Assembly: GCF_019127135.1 (NCBI RefSeq)
Contig: NZ_JAHOEA010000030.1
Coordinates: forward strand, 1-51,640
Length of the DNA stretch: 51,640 bases
Direction: 5' to 3'
From: Segatella copri
GTDB taxonomy: Bacteria; Bacteroidota; Bacteroidia; Bacteroidales; Bacteroidaceae
Shown: positions 9,059 to 17,623 of the stretch, in pieces
How the letters are laid out: each line of letters begins with the position of its first letter
How positions within the stretch are numbered: position 1 is the stretch's first letter
Notes under the pieces: model-generated
The model's database searches: none
What the model was told of the DNA's origin: nothing
What the model saw: the letters and a program-made list of their open reading frames with translations, nothing else
Program-made: the position numbers and the translations under genes

Positions 9059-10678
9059 ATGATTGGACTTAGAAGAAACAAACGTGGAGACATGGTGCTC
9101 ACCATCGATAGCTTTATAGATATCGACTCGACACCGGATATCCAGCCCGACTACTTCGATTGTATATACATCAATACGAAGAGTGAGCGCGCGTTCCATG
9201 CCATACTGTATGGAGCCAGTCCAATCTTATCGTGGAAATGTAGCTACAAACCGATATTCGTCAATACGGCAGTATCAGGAAAGGAACAGATCATCGACTA
9301 TATCATCGATGCCTATGTGAGCGACATGAACAATGAAAAGGTATATGAGATTATAGACAAAATCAAGCAGGCAAGACAGAAGTATGGCGTGAAAAACGAA
9401 ACAGCACGCCCTACACAACCCAACCAGCTCTTTGCCAACATCCTGAAATACCTGCTCTCAAGAGACCAGCGAATCATAGGACACCGACTGCTGGAGAAAT
9501 CATCTTTGGGATATATCAACCCAATCTTCGAGCACTACCACAGTATGGGTCTCTTCCATCTCAACGAGATGTTCATGTTCATCGACACTATGGTGGAGTT
9601 CGGATCACTGCGCATTCACCGCTTCCTGCTCAAGGAGCACCTATGCCCTAAGTGTAACCACTCTCACCTGCTCTATACAGAGTGCTGTCCGAAGTGCGGA
9701 AGTTCGAACCTGAAGATTCAGAACATCATCCACCACTTCAGCTGCGCCAACGTATCGCCGGAAAGCAGCTATAATGTGGGCGGTATGCTCATCTGTCCGA
9801 AGTGCCACAAGAAACTGCGCCACATCGGTGTTGACTATGACAGACCAGCCGTGGTATATACCTGCAAAGACTGCGAGAATTCGTTTACCTCGCCTATCAC
9901 CAAGTCAACCTGCTGCTACTGCCAGAGCACCTTTCCGGTAAATGCCCTGGTGCCACGAGACGTAGAGGACTACGAGATAACGGAAGAAGGAATCAGAACG
10001 CTGACCAGCGGCAACATCATGTTCAACAACATGGTGAACATCTATGATAACTTCATGGAATATTATCTGCTGATGAACCGACTGCGCCGCCAGCTGATGG
10101 AAACCTACCGCAAGGATGAACTCTCGGTCATGGTAGGCAAGATATGGATTATAGATGAAAACAAGGATACCGTAAAGATAAAGGAAAGCATACAGGGCAA
10201 GCTCTGTAGAATCTTCTCCAATCACAAGGTGTCTTACAACAACAATATCTTCTACGTATCCTCTACCCTCTATGAGCAGGGAGAAACGGTGGAAGAAGCC
10301 CAGCAGAAACTGAGCAAGGAGATGTCGGTAGCCATCAGAAAGCTGGCCAACTCGATAGAACCGGACGAGATTATCTGCAGCATGCTGGAAACCAAGACGA
10401 AGACCATCGCCAACAACTATGACGAGTTCTTCAACAAACTGCAATATGTGGATATGACTCCAGACGACTACTGCCGCTACTCAGAGGAACCTCTGATGCA
10501 GGAAGAAGAGAAAGAGGTGCGGCCGCAGGAAGAGCTGCTCGATACGGAGCCGAAGGAAGATGAAAACGACAAGATACAGAAGCGCATCGTGCTCTACAAG
10601 AAACTCGTTGCCATCCTTGTCACCATCGCAGGTATACTCATAATCATGGCCCTCCTGGCACTCACCGTGCTGAGATAA
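9059..10678 (+). CDS. Multi-zinc-ribbon membrane protein, TackOD1-like
   Basis: The protein has 539 residues. The N-terminal 180 residues are of no recognised fold. Residues about 195-290 carry five Cys pairs (CPKC, CCPKC, CPKC, CKDC, CCYC), with IHHFSC and LRHIGVDYDRPAVVYTC between them. From memory this pattern resembles the TackOD1 (thaumarchaeal output domain 1) family, a predicted metal-binding signalling domain; this is not database-checked. Residues about 320-450 have the size and pattern expected of a degenerate GGDEF-like domain but no GGDEF motif. An acidic linker and one C-terminal transmembrane helix (about 515-538) follow. It lies between the adaptor and the glycosyltransferase, so a role in controlling or assembling the polysaccharide synthase is inferred. 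Confidence 0.7.
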   Translation: MIGLRRNKRGDMVLTIDSFIDIDSTPDIQPDYFDCIYINTKSERAFHAILYGASPILSWKCSYKPIFVNTAVSGKEQIIDYIIDAYVSDMNNEKVYEIIDKIKQARQKYGVKNETARPTQPNQLFANILKYLLSRDQRIIGHRLLEKSSLGYINPIFEHYHSMGLFHLNEMFMFIDTMVEFGSLRIHRFLLKEHLCPKCNHSHLLYTECCPKCGSSNLKIQNIIHHFSCANVSPESSYNVGGMLICPKCHKKLRHIGVDYDRPAVVYTCKDCENSFTSPITKSTCCYCQSTFPVNALVPRDVEDYEITEEGIRTLTSGNIMFNNMVNIYDNFMEYYLLMNRLRRQLMETYRKDELSVMVGKIWIIDENKDTVKIKESIQGKLCRIFSNHKVSYNNNIFYVSSTLYEQGETVEEAQQKLSKEMSVAIRKLANSIEPDEIICSMLETKTKTIANNYDEFFNKLQYVDMTPDDYCRYSEEPLMQEEEKEVRPQEELLDTEPKEDENDKIQKRIVLYKKLVAILVTIAGILIIMALLALTVLR

Positions 10679-10704
10679 GCCATCAAGAAGAAAGGGAAAA
10701 GCGT

Positions 10705-12021
10705 ATGTTTAGCATAGCAGAACATCTGAACGATTTCTTCGACTGGATCAGCACGCTATCGTTTACCAGTATCGTGAATACCTACTGGTTCCTCTTCTTC
10801 ATCGAGATGCCAAGATATTATATCCTGGAATATCTCGTAATCGGAAACCGACTGATGAAGAGAAACCGGTTAGAAAAAGAGAAAGAATATGCCAAATACT
10901 TCCTGTACCGCGAGAATCCGCTTATCAGCATCCTCGTACCGGGAAAAAACGAAGGCAAACATATATTCAAAATGGTGAACTCGCTGGCTGAGCAAACCTA
11001 CCGCAACTACGAAATCATCGTGGTAGACGATGGTAGCGACGACGACACCAAACTGATTTGCAACGACCTCTACCGAGCCGGGTATATCACCCACTACCTG
11101 AGGTTGGATACAAGAGGCGGTAAAGCTGCCGCCAGCAACTATGGAGCCCAGATGGCAAGAGGCAAATACATCGTATGTCTGGATGCCGACTCTTCGCTCG
11201 ACCGTGATGCGCTGGAGAAAATCCTACTCCCCTTCTACATCGATGGAATGGTGAAGGGTGTAGGCGGATGCGTGAAGGTACGCAACTACAAGGAGACCAT
11301 CTGCTCATCGCTGCAGGCTTTCGAATACCTGAAGCGAATACAGGTGGGACGTATCGTAACCAGCGAACTGGGTATCTACCACATCATTTCGGGAGCATTC
11401 GGAGCCTTCGAAAGAAAGACACTGAAGGAAGTGGGCTATTGGGACATAGGACCGGGACTGGACGGTGACCTGACACAGAAGATCCGCAAAGCCGGATATA
11501 AAGTGAAATTTGCCGAAGATGCCATCTGTATGACCAATGTTCCTACCAAATGGTACAAGCTGTATCATCAGCGCATCAGATGGTCGCGCTCGCTCGTGAG
11601 ATTCCGTCTCCGCAAGCATGCCGACATTCTGCTGCCTACCAAGAATTGGAGTATCCTTAACTGGATATCCAACATGGAGAGTGTGGTTTTCGACTGCTTC
11701 CTCAATTTCCTGTGGTTGTGGTACATCATCAAGCTCGCCATCACGTTTAACACACACATCATCGAGGTGCTGGCGCTGGGCTACTTTATCAGAGTATGCT
11801 TCTCGCAGCTTGCCTTCATCCTGGTGCTGATGGTTTCAGAAAGAAAGAGAGACGTATGGTTCCTCTACAGATATCTGCCACTGATGTCGCCTTATACAGG
11901 TTATTTCCTGCGTATCGCCCGTCTGTCGGCTCATCTGCAAGAGCTCTTCTTCCGCCGTTCTTACAAGGACGCATGGAACCCTGAGAAGACTTCGCGCTAT
12001 GCTCAGCTCGAAGGAATCTAA
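10705..12021 (+). CDS. Processive family 2 glycosyltransferase
   Basis: The protein has 438 residues with an N-terminal membrane segment (about 18-45), a GT-A catalytic domain and two to three C-terminal membrane helices. Visible motifs are ISILVPGKNEG, VVDDGSDDD, DADSS (about 160-164, the DxD-type metal site) and QRIRW (about 289), the last typical of processive synthases such as cellulose, hyaluronan, PgaC and Alg8 enzymes. The usual TED/ED before the QxxRW motif reads GLDGDLTQ here, so the catalytic acid may be this Asp. No PilZ domain is present. It is expected to polymerise a nucleotide-activated sugar at the inner membrane, with the product passing to the adaptor and duct encoded upstream. 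The sugar cannot be read from the sequence. Confidence 0.85.
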   Translation: MFSIAEHLNDFFDWISTLSFTSIVNTYWFLFFIEMPRYYILEYLVIGNRLMKRNRLEKEKEYAKYFLYRENPLISILVPGKNEGKHIFKMVNSLAEQTYRNYEIIVVDDGSDDDTKLICNDLYRAGYITHYLRLDTRGGKAAASNYGAQMARGKYIVCLDADSSLDRDALEKILLPFYIDGMVKGVGGCVKVRNYKETICSSLQAFEYLKRIQVGRIVTSELGIYHIISGAFGAFERKTLKEVGYWDIGPGLDGDLTQKIRKAGYKVKFAEDAICMTNVPTKWYKLYHQRIRWSRSLVRFRLRKHADILLPTKNWSILNWISNMESVVFDCFLNFLWLWYIIKLAITFNTHIIEVLALGYFIRVCFSQLAFILVLMVSERKRDVWFLYRYLPLMSPYTGYFLRIARLSAHLQELFFRRSYKDAWNPEKTSRYAQLEGI

Positions 12022-12108
12022 AAGACCCGGGTTACTTGCTGTAACGCAAACACAGCAGGGAGCTCCCAATAAAAGAAATAACATTATAAAACATAAACAA
12101 TATAGTAT

Positions 12109-13365
12109 ATGATAAACAAGTCTTTTGAGTTTAAGATTGGAGTAATAGGTTTGGGGTATGTAGGTACTCCACTAGCATGCTTATTCTCAAAGAAATACGA
12201 TACATGGGGATATGACATCAAAGCAGAAAAGGTAGCCAAGTTAGCCAAAAGTACAATGACAGACAACAAAATTGTATGCAAGGCATTGGAACAGGGACTG
12301 AAACTGACCAACAACATTGATGACCTGAAGAAGTGTAACGTGTATATCATCGCTGTACCAACACCGGTGAACAAATCGAACAAACCAGACATCAGCTGCG
12401 TGCGCAATGCAACTGCTGAGGTTGGCAAGATTCTGAAAGAAGGTGATATCGTGGTATACGAAAGTACCGTTTACCCAGGTCTGACAGAAGAGGTTTGTGC
12501 CCCATTACTGGCATCTACATCAGGATTGAAATTGAACCAGAGTTTCTTTGTAGGCTTCTCGCCAGAACGCATCAACCCAGGCGATACGGTTCATACCATC
12601 GAGAACATCGTGAAGGTTACCAGCGGTTCTACACCCGAAGCAGCAGCTATCATCGACAGCCTCTATGCTTCAGTACTTACTCATGGCACCTACAAGGCAA
12701 AGAGCATCAAAATAGCAGAGGCATGCAAACTGATGGAGAACTGCCAGAGAGACATACAGATAGCCTTCTTCAACGAGATGGAAAAGATTTTCGACAAGAT
12801 GAACATCAACATCGAAGACGTAACGGCGGCAGCTAGCACAAAATGGAACTTCGTGCCAGCTACTCCAGGACTCGTTGGAGGCCACTGCATCGCAGTAGAC
12901 CCATACTATCTGATCAACAAGGCACAGGAGGTAGACGTAGTACCATCGCTGCTCTCTACTGCCCGCGAAGTTAACGAGCAGATGGCGGTATGGATGGCAG
13001 GAAAGATAAAGAATGCATCTGAAAGCAGAAAGTTCAAGGCTCCAGAAACCAACGTGCTGATTCTCGGCTTCTCGTTCAAGCCTGACAGCGATGACTTGAG
13101 AAATACAAAAGTAGCCGATCTCTACATCAACCTGGTAGGTGCGGGATACAAGACTACACTCTACGATCCGCTGGTAGATACAGAAGAAGTGAAGAAAGAA
13201 TATAACATCAAGGTGACAAATGATCCTAAAGTTCTAGAAAAAGAGTATCAGATTGTAGTCATCGGTACCCATCACAAGGTGTTTGACAACATCGATATGA
13301 ACAAGATTATCACAGATAAAGGATTTATGTGCGACATCTACGGCATTCACAAGCCAAGAAGCTAG
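12109..13365 (+). CDS. Nucleotide-sugar dehydrogenase (UDP-sugar 6-dehydrogenase)
   Basis: The protein has 418 residues. The N-terminal Rossmann motif GVIGLGYVGTPLA binds NAD; YESTVYPG, FSPERINPGD and GGHCIAVDPYYL (catalytic Cys about 260) are hallmarks of the UDP-glucose/GDP-mannose dehydrogenase superfamily. Overall it resembles the WecC/TviB branch acting on UDP-N-acetylhexosamines more than UDP-glucose dehydrogenase. It would oxidise C6 of a UDP-sugar to a uronic acid and so supply an acidic precursor to the glycosyltransferase 87 bases upstream. The substrate is inferred from context and family branch. It ends in TAG, showing TAG is used as a normal stop here. Confidence 0.9.
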   Translation: MINKSFEFKIGVIGLGYVGTPLACLFSKKYDTWGYDIKAEKVAKLAKSTMTDNKIVCKALEQGLKLTNNIDDLKKCNVYIIAVPTPVNKSNKPDISCVRNATAEVGKILKEGDIVVYESTVYPGLTEEVCAPLLASTSGLKLNQSFFVGFSPERINPGDTVHTIENIVKVTSGSTPEAAAIIDSLYASVLTHGTYKAKSIKIAEACKLMENCQRDIQIAFFNEMEKIFDKMNINIEDVTAAASTKWNFVPATPGLVGGHCIAVDPYYLINKAQEVDVVPSLLSTAREVNEQMAVWMAGKIKNASESRKFKAPETNVLILGFSFKPDSDDLRNTKVADLYINLVGAGYKTTLYDPLVDTEEVKKEYNIKVTNDPKVLEKEYQIVVIGTHHKVFDNIDMNKIITDKGFMCDIYGIHKPRS

Positions 13366-13408
13366 ATCTTCAAGATCAGAAAGAACCTATATAATAAACC
13401 AGTGAAAG

Positions 13409-13792
13409 ATGGAAAAGAACAAAGTGCTAATCGTCGATGATATTCCAGAAAACATTGAAACGATTTCTGAAATGATAAAGGACTTTGACATCGACGTGAA
13501 AACTGCCAATGGCGGAAAAGAAGCCATTGAACTGATTGACTCATTCAAGCCGGACGTGATACTGCTCGACTTGATGATGCCACATGTAAATGGGTGGGAC
13601 GTAATAGACCATGTACGCTCTAAATACTCGAAAAGCGAAATGGTCATCATCGTGGTTTCCCTGTTAAACAACAAGGATAATGTGGATGAATGCTACGAGC
13701 TTGGAGTAAACGACTACATCACAAAGCCTATCATCAAAGCCCGTCTCACCAGTTCGCTAGACGCTCATCTAAGCAGTCTTGCAAGAGGCTAA
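13409..13792 (+). CDS. Single-domain response regulator (CheY-like)
   Basis: The protein has 127 residues and is a receiver domain only. The acidic pair is Asp10-Asp11, the phosphoacceptor is Asp54 in VILLDLMMP, the Ser/Thr switch is Ser84 and the conserved Lys is Lys106 in YITKP. There is no output domain, so it must act by protein contact. It is the last gene of the plus-strand series, 43 bases after the dehydrogenase, which suggests control of polysaccharide synthesis or export. No histidine kinase is encoded in the window. Its stop codon overlaps the stop of convergent pflA. Confidence 0.9.
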   Translation: MEKNKVLIVDDIPENIETISEMIKDFDIDVKTANGGKEAIELIDSFKPDVILLDLMMPHVNGWDVIDHVRSKYSKSEMVIIVVSLLNNKDNVDECYELGVNDYITKPIIKARLTSSLDAHLSSLARG

Positions 13793-13808
13793 AGTGCCTC
13801 TTGCAAGA
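13777..13808. terminator. Perfect hairpin spanning both convergent stop codons
   Basis: A 13-bp perfect stem (TCTTGCAAGAGGC with its complement, loop TAAAGT) covers the last codons of both the response regulator and pflA. There is no T-tract on either side. It is probably a bidirectional 3' end or mRNA-stabilising structure. Confidence 0.6.
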
Positions 13809-14517
13809 TTGCTTCTGCATGAGCTATACGATTACTAGTAGGAGGATTTATGCCTTCCAGCGGGTAGGCAATACCTAGTTTCTCATACTTGTAGATACCC
13901 ATCGTATGATAGGGTAAGACATCTATTTGCTCAATGTTTGAGAGTGTAGAAAGAAAATCGCGCAACTGATTGAGGTATTCATCCTTGTCGGTAATACCTG
14001 GAATCAGGACATGACGAATCCATACTGGTTTGTGTATCTCGCTTAAATAACGTGCACAATCCAGTATGTTTACATTAGAATGGCGGGTGAGTTTACGATG
14101 CTCCTCATCGTTGATATGCTTGATATCAAGAAGAACAGTATCGGTGACGGCCATCAGACACTCGAATTTATCGAAGAAAGCCCCCTCTTTTCGGAAGGGT
14201 TGCGCTGATGTATCAAGACAGGTATTGATGCCACGCTGATGGGCTTTCTCGAAAAGTTCGATGAGAAAGTCTATTTGCATCAGGGCTTCTCCGCCGCTTA
14301 CGGTGATGCCACCCTTATCTCCCCAATAACTCTTGAATCTCTCTGCCTTATCCAGCAGGTCATCGGCACTCCACTCTTCTCCTACCCCCATCTTCCAGGA
14401 ATCCGGGTTGTGGCAGAACTGGCAGCGCATGGGACAACCTTGCAGAAAGATCAAAAATCTGATGCCTGGTCCATCTACAGAACCAAAGCTCTCTATGCTG
14501 TGAACAAATCCCTTCAT
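13789..14517 (-). CDS. pflA: Pyruvate formate-lyase activating enzyme
   Basis: The protein has 242 residues and is a radical SAM enzyme. The cluster motif CPMRCQFC holds Cys28, Cys32 and Cys35; SFGSVDGPGIR before it and SGGEAL after it are typical of PFL-activating enzymes. It generates the glycyl radical on PflB under anaerobic conditions. The start ATG overlaps the stop of a 34-residue membrane peptide gene as ATGA, so translation is probably coupled. pflB lies upstream on the same strand but is separated by a terminator and a fresh promoter. Confidence 0.93.
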   Translation of the reverse strand: MKGFVHSIESFGSVDGPGIRFLIFLQGCPMRCQFCHNPDSWKMGVGEEWSADDLLDKAERFKSYWGDKGGITVSGGEALMQIDFLIELFEKAHQRGINTCLDTSAQPFRKEGAFFDKFECLMAVTDTVLLDIKHINDEEHRKLTRHSNVNILDCARYLSEIHKPVWIRHVLIPGITDKDEYLNQLRDFLSTLSNIEQIDVLPYHTMGIYKYEKLGIAYPLEGINPPTSNRIAHAEAILQEAL

Positions 14518-14618
14518 GCGCCAACTTTCTTTTCTTGGTAATTATCCCAAAGAATAAAAGCAAGCCCAGGAACGACTATAAGAGCAGTGACGACACCCAA
14601 AAAATCAACTAAATCCAT
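14514..14618 (-). CDS. 34-residue single-span membrane peptide
   Basis: The open frame starts at the ATG at 14618 and encodes 34 residues: a hydrophobic helix (LGVVTALIVVPGLAFILW) followed by a polar tail (DNYQEKKVGA). It begins 2 bases after the stop of the 72-residue gene and its stop overlaps the pflA start, an arrangement hard to explain by chance. A peptide of the same length sits in the same position in a second module at 39192-39296. No family is known to me. Confidence 0.6.
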   Translation of the reverse strand: MDLVDFLGVVTALIVVPGLAFILWDNYQEKKVGA

Positions 14619-14620
14619 AA

Positions 14621-14839
14621 TTATTTCTTTTTATTTTTAGACTTTATTATAAAATACATTCCTAATGCAACTATCAAGACCATAAAGAAAACGCCCCAAG
14701 CATACAACCTAGTTCTATCTATATTATCTTGCATAATTCCTGCAAAAATGACACCACCAAGAATGAGCTTGACAACATCAAAACAGAATTTGTAACCCTC
14801 TTCATAAAGGGCTTTCTTTTGTTCATTATTTAGTTTCAT
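14621..14839 (-). CDS. Small two-span membrane protein, DUF6722-like
   Basis: The protein has 72 residues: a basic/acidic amphipathic start, two transmembrane segments (about 22-36 and 47-65; FFMVLIVALGMYFIIK) and a Lys-rich tail. It resembles the 75-residue protein at 39301-39528, with the same length, DxxK....LGG start and hydrophobic end. From memory this matches the DUF6722 type of Bacteroidota proteins. It is the first gene of a three-gene unit with the 34-residue peptide and pflA. Function unknown. Confidence 0.7.
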   Translation of the reverse strand: MKLNNEQKKALYEEGYKFCFDVVKLILGGVIFAGIMQDNIDRTRLYAWGVFFMVLIVALGMYFIIKSKNKKK

Positions 14840-14843
14840 ACCG

Positions 14844-14851
14844 CAAAGATA
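14844..14851 (-). promoter_or_regulatory. -7 element of the small-protein/pflA unit
   Basis: TATCTTTG on the minus strand ends only 4 bases before the ATG at 14839. The transcript would start at or beside the start codon, giving a nearly leaderless mRNA. Confidence 0.5.
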
Positions 14852-14898
14852 GCACTTTTTTCAATACCAAGTTTAAATTTGCAGTTAAATAAGCTAAA

Positions 14899-14941
14899 AT
14901 TGCCCGCTAAATATCCTCGGAAAGAAAATCTAGCGGGCAAT
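14899..14941 (-). terminator. pflB terminator
   Basis: An 11-bp stem (ATTGCCCGCTA with its complement, 21-base loop) is followed on the minus strand by TTTAGCTT. It lies 60 bases downstream of the pflB stop. Confidence 0.65.
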
Positions 14942-15000
14942 CTATATGTTACAAAGAGACAAGAGAATTCTTCACTCTTCCCTCTTCATTCTTCACTTCC

Positions 15001-17250
15001 TTAGAGTCTCTCGTGAGCCTGACGAGCGATTACGTCGAGCTGCTGCTCGCGTGTCAAGTCGATGAACTTAACTGCGTAACCACTTACACGGATGGTGAAG
15101 TTCTGGTACTCTTCCTTCTCTGGGTGCTCCATAGCATCCTTGAGCTTGTCGATACCGAATACGTTCACGTTCAGGTGGTGAGAACCCTGGTTGAAGTAAC
15201 CATCCAATACACCTACCAATGTCTGGGCACGCTCCTCGTCGTTGTGGCCGAGAGCACCTGGACTGATGGTCTGAGTATTAGAGATACCATCGAGAGCATA
15301 CTCGTATGGCAACTTAGCTACTGAGTTCAATGAAGCCAAAAGACCGTTCTTCTCTGCACCGTAAGATGGGTTAGCACCTGGAGCCAAAGGAGCACCGGCT
15401 GGACGACCATCAGGCATGTTGCTGGTGTACTTACCGTATACTACATTTGATGTGATAGTCAGGATAGATGTAGTAGGCTCAGAATTGCGGTATGTATGAT
15501 GCTTCTTGATCATGTTCATGAAGGTCTTGAGCAACCATACTGCAATTTCATCAGCACGCTCATCATCGTTACCGTAACGTGGGAAGTCGCCCTCGGTCTT
15601 GAAGCTGAGAGGGAAACCGGTCTCATCACGGACGATGTTTACCTTGGCATACTTGATAGCTGAGATAGAGTCAACTACGTGGCTGAAACCTGCGATACCT
15701 GTAGCGAAAGTACGACGAACATCAGTATCGATGAGCGCCAACTCTGCCGCCTCGTAGAAGTACTTATCGTGCATGTAGTGGATGAGGTTCAATGTCTTCA
15801 CATAAACGCCAGCCAACCAGTCCATCATATCCATGAAACGTGGCATGAACTCCTCGTATGTCAATACATCACCCTCAACGGCGCGATACTTAGGACCGCA
15901 CTGCTCGCGTGTCTTTGAGTCAACACCGCCAGAAACAGCGTAGGTCAAGCACTTAGCCAAGTTGGCACGTGCACCGAAGAACTGCATCTCCTTACCTGTC
16001 TGTGTAGCTGATACACAGCAGCAGATGCTATAGTCGTCACCCCAAACTGGGCGCATTACATCGTCGTTCTCATACTGGATAGAGCTTGTCTTTACAGAAA
16101 TCAGAGAAGCGTAGTGCTTGAATGCCTTTGGCAAGCGAGAGCTATAGAGTACGGTCAAGTTTGGCTCTGGTGAAGGACCCATGTTCTCCAATGTGTGGAG
16201 GAAACGGAAATCGTTCTTGGTAACCATTGAGCGGCCATCCTGACCCATACCACCTACCTCGAGAGTAGCCCAAACTGGGTCACCGGTAAAGAGCTCGTTG
16301 TAAGAAGGAATACGGGCGAACTTAACCATACGGAACTTCATGACCAAGTGGTCGATAAGTTCCTGAGCCTCATCCTCGGTAAGAGTACCCTCGTTCAAGT
16401 CGCGCTGGATATAGATGTCGAGGAATGTAGAGATACGACCTACAGACATCGCAGCACCATTCTGAGTCTTCACAGCTCCGAGGTAACCGAAGTACAACCA
16501 CTGAACAGCCTCGCGAGCGTTCTTAGCTGGCTGAGAGATGTCGTAACCATACAACTGAGCCATCTCCTTCAAGCCCTTGAGCGCCTTGATCTGCATAGAA
16601 ACCTCTTCACGAAGACGGATTACTTCGTCAATCATCTCACGATCGCCCATGTTAGCGAGGTCGTTCTTCTTCTCCTCGATGAGGAAGTCGATACCATAGA
16701 GAGCCACACGACGGTAGTCACCTACGATACGTCCACGACCGTAAGTATCAGGAAGACCGGTAAGAATGTGGTTATGGCGAACGGATTTCATCTCTGGAGT
16801 ATAAGCATCGAATACGCCATCATTATGAGTTTTGCAATACTTGTGGAAGATTTCGTGAAGCTTCTCAGATGGCTGATAGCCGTATGTAGTACAAGCCTGC
16901 TCCGCCATCTTGATACCACCGTATGGCATGAAGGCACGCTTCAGAGGCTTATCAGTCTGAAGACCTACCACTTTCTCCAAATCCTTGGTACCCTCACCGA
17001 TATAAGCAGCACCATAAGCTGTCAATCCTGAAACAATTTCTGTTTCCATATCAAGCACACCACCCTTGGCGCGCTCCTCCTTCTGGAGTTCTTTCAACAT
17101 ACCCCAAAGGGTGTTAGTTGCCTGAGTTGGTTCTGCAAGGAACGACTCATCGCCGTCGTAGCTAGTGTAGTTGTTCTGAATGAAATCACGAAGATTCACT
17201 TCACTCTGCCACATGTTTCCTTTGAAACCTCTCCATTCTGTTTTCATCAT
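15001..17250 (-). CDS. pflB: Formate C-acetyltransferase (pyruvate formate-lyase)
   Basis: The protein has 749 residues, the normal length for PFL. It converts pyruvate and CoA to acetyl-CoA and formate in anaerobic fermentation. The active-site cysteines lie in [15 protein letters not shown] (about residue 410), and the glycyl-radical site is RVSGYAVKF, with Gly about 26 residues from the C-terminus. Start choice is between two adjacent ATG codons; the longer is given. The formate produced could feed Fhs, encoded 1.3 kb away. An orphan small unit with its own terminator lies directly upstream; an alternative weak -7-like TAACTTTA is about 25 bases before the start. Confidence 0.96.
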   Translation of the reverse strand: MMKTEWRGFKGNMWQSEVNLRDFIQNNYTSYDGDESFLAEPTQATNTLWGMLKELQKEERAKGGVLDMETEIVSGLTAYGAAYIGEGTKDLEKVVGLQTDKPLKRAFMPYGGIKMAEQACTTYGYQPSEKLHEIFHKYCKTHNDGVFDAYTPEMKSVRHNHILTGLPDTYGRGRIVGDYRRVALYGIDFLIEEKKNDLANMGDREMIDEVIRLREEVSMQIKALKGLKEMAQLYGYDISQPAKNAREAVQWLYFGYLGAVKTQNGAAMSVGRISTFLDIYIQRDLNEGTLTEDEAQELIDHLVMKFRMVKFARIPSYNELFTGDPVWATLEVGGMGQDGRSMVTKNDFRFLHTLENMGPSPEPNLTVLYSSRLPKAFKHYASLISVKTSSIQYENDDVMRPVWGDDYSICCCVSATQTGKEMQFFGARANLAKCLTYAVSGGVDSKTREQCGPKYRAVEGDVLTYEEFMPRFMDMMDWLAGVYVKTLNLIHYMHDKYFYEAAELALIDTDVRRTFATGIAGFSHVVDSISAIKYAKVNIVRDETGFPLSFKTEGDFPRYGNDDERADEIAVWLLKTFMNMIKKHHTYRNSEPTTSILTITSNVVYGKYTSNMPDGRPAGAPLAPGANPSYGAEKNGLLASLNSVAKLPYEYALDGISNTQTISPGALGHNDEERAQTLVGVLDGYFNQGSHHLNVNVFGIDKLKDAMEHPEKEEYQNFTIRVSGYAVKFIDLTREQQLDVIARQAHERL

Positions 17251-17340
17251 TTTAATACCTTTTTTTTATAAAGTTAATAATTATATATTTTGCACACACT
17301 ATCTATTTTGAGTTGGTTTTACACCTATTATATATAGTAA

Positions 17341-17372
17341 AATAAAAAAGCCCGAACACGTTTGTGCCCGGG
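17341..17372 (-). terminator. Intrinsic terminator upstream of pflB
   Basis: On the minus strand CCCGGGCAC pairs with GTGTTCGGG (two G-U pairs, loop AAAC) and is followed by C and six T. It begins 4 bases after the stop of the 39-codon frame and ends about 90 bases before pflB, so it either ends a small unit or attenuates pflB. Confidence 0.8.
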
Positions 17373-17375
17373 TTT

Positions 17376-17495
17376 TTAAGCACCTTTATTTGAAGGTGCG
17401 TATATCATGATGTTATCGTTCTTTCCGACAGCATCTGTTTTTCCTATATTTCCTAAGTTAATTCCCACTATTAATTTCATGTCTTTTAAATTCAT
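17376..17495 (-). CDS. Possible 39-residue peptide or leader upstream of pflB
   Basis: An ATG at 17495 opens a 39-codon frame (start MNLKDMKLIVGINLGNIGK, end APSNKGA) with a TAA stop immediately before an intrinsic terminator. A -7 element lies 40 bases upstream. The last codons also form a 7-bp hairpin (17381-17400). The composition is peptide-like, with no transmembrane segment, and I recognise no family. It could be a genuine small protein, a leader peptide governing read-through into pflB, or a small RNA with a fortuitous frame. Confidence 0.4.
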   Translation of the reverse strand: MNLKDMKLIVGINLGNIGKTDAVGKNDNIMIYAPSNKGA

Positions 17496-17534
17496 TATTT
17501 GTAATTGGCTTGCAACAGTTTTGCAATGCGGATG

Positions 17535-17542
17535 CAAAGTTA
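17535..17542 (-). promoter_or_regulatory. -7 element of the small unit upstream of pflB
   Basis: TAACTTTG on the minus strand matches TAnnTTTG exactly. No TTG with 19-20 spacing was seen. The rest of 17496-17623 holds no other feature. Confidence 0.5.
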
Positions 17543-17623
17543 CAACAATAAAATGAGAAAAGAGAAGAAAAACCTAAAATTTCTTCTCTTTTCTATGCAA
17601 AATCATCATTTATGAGTATCATT

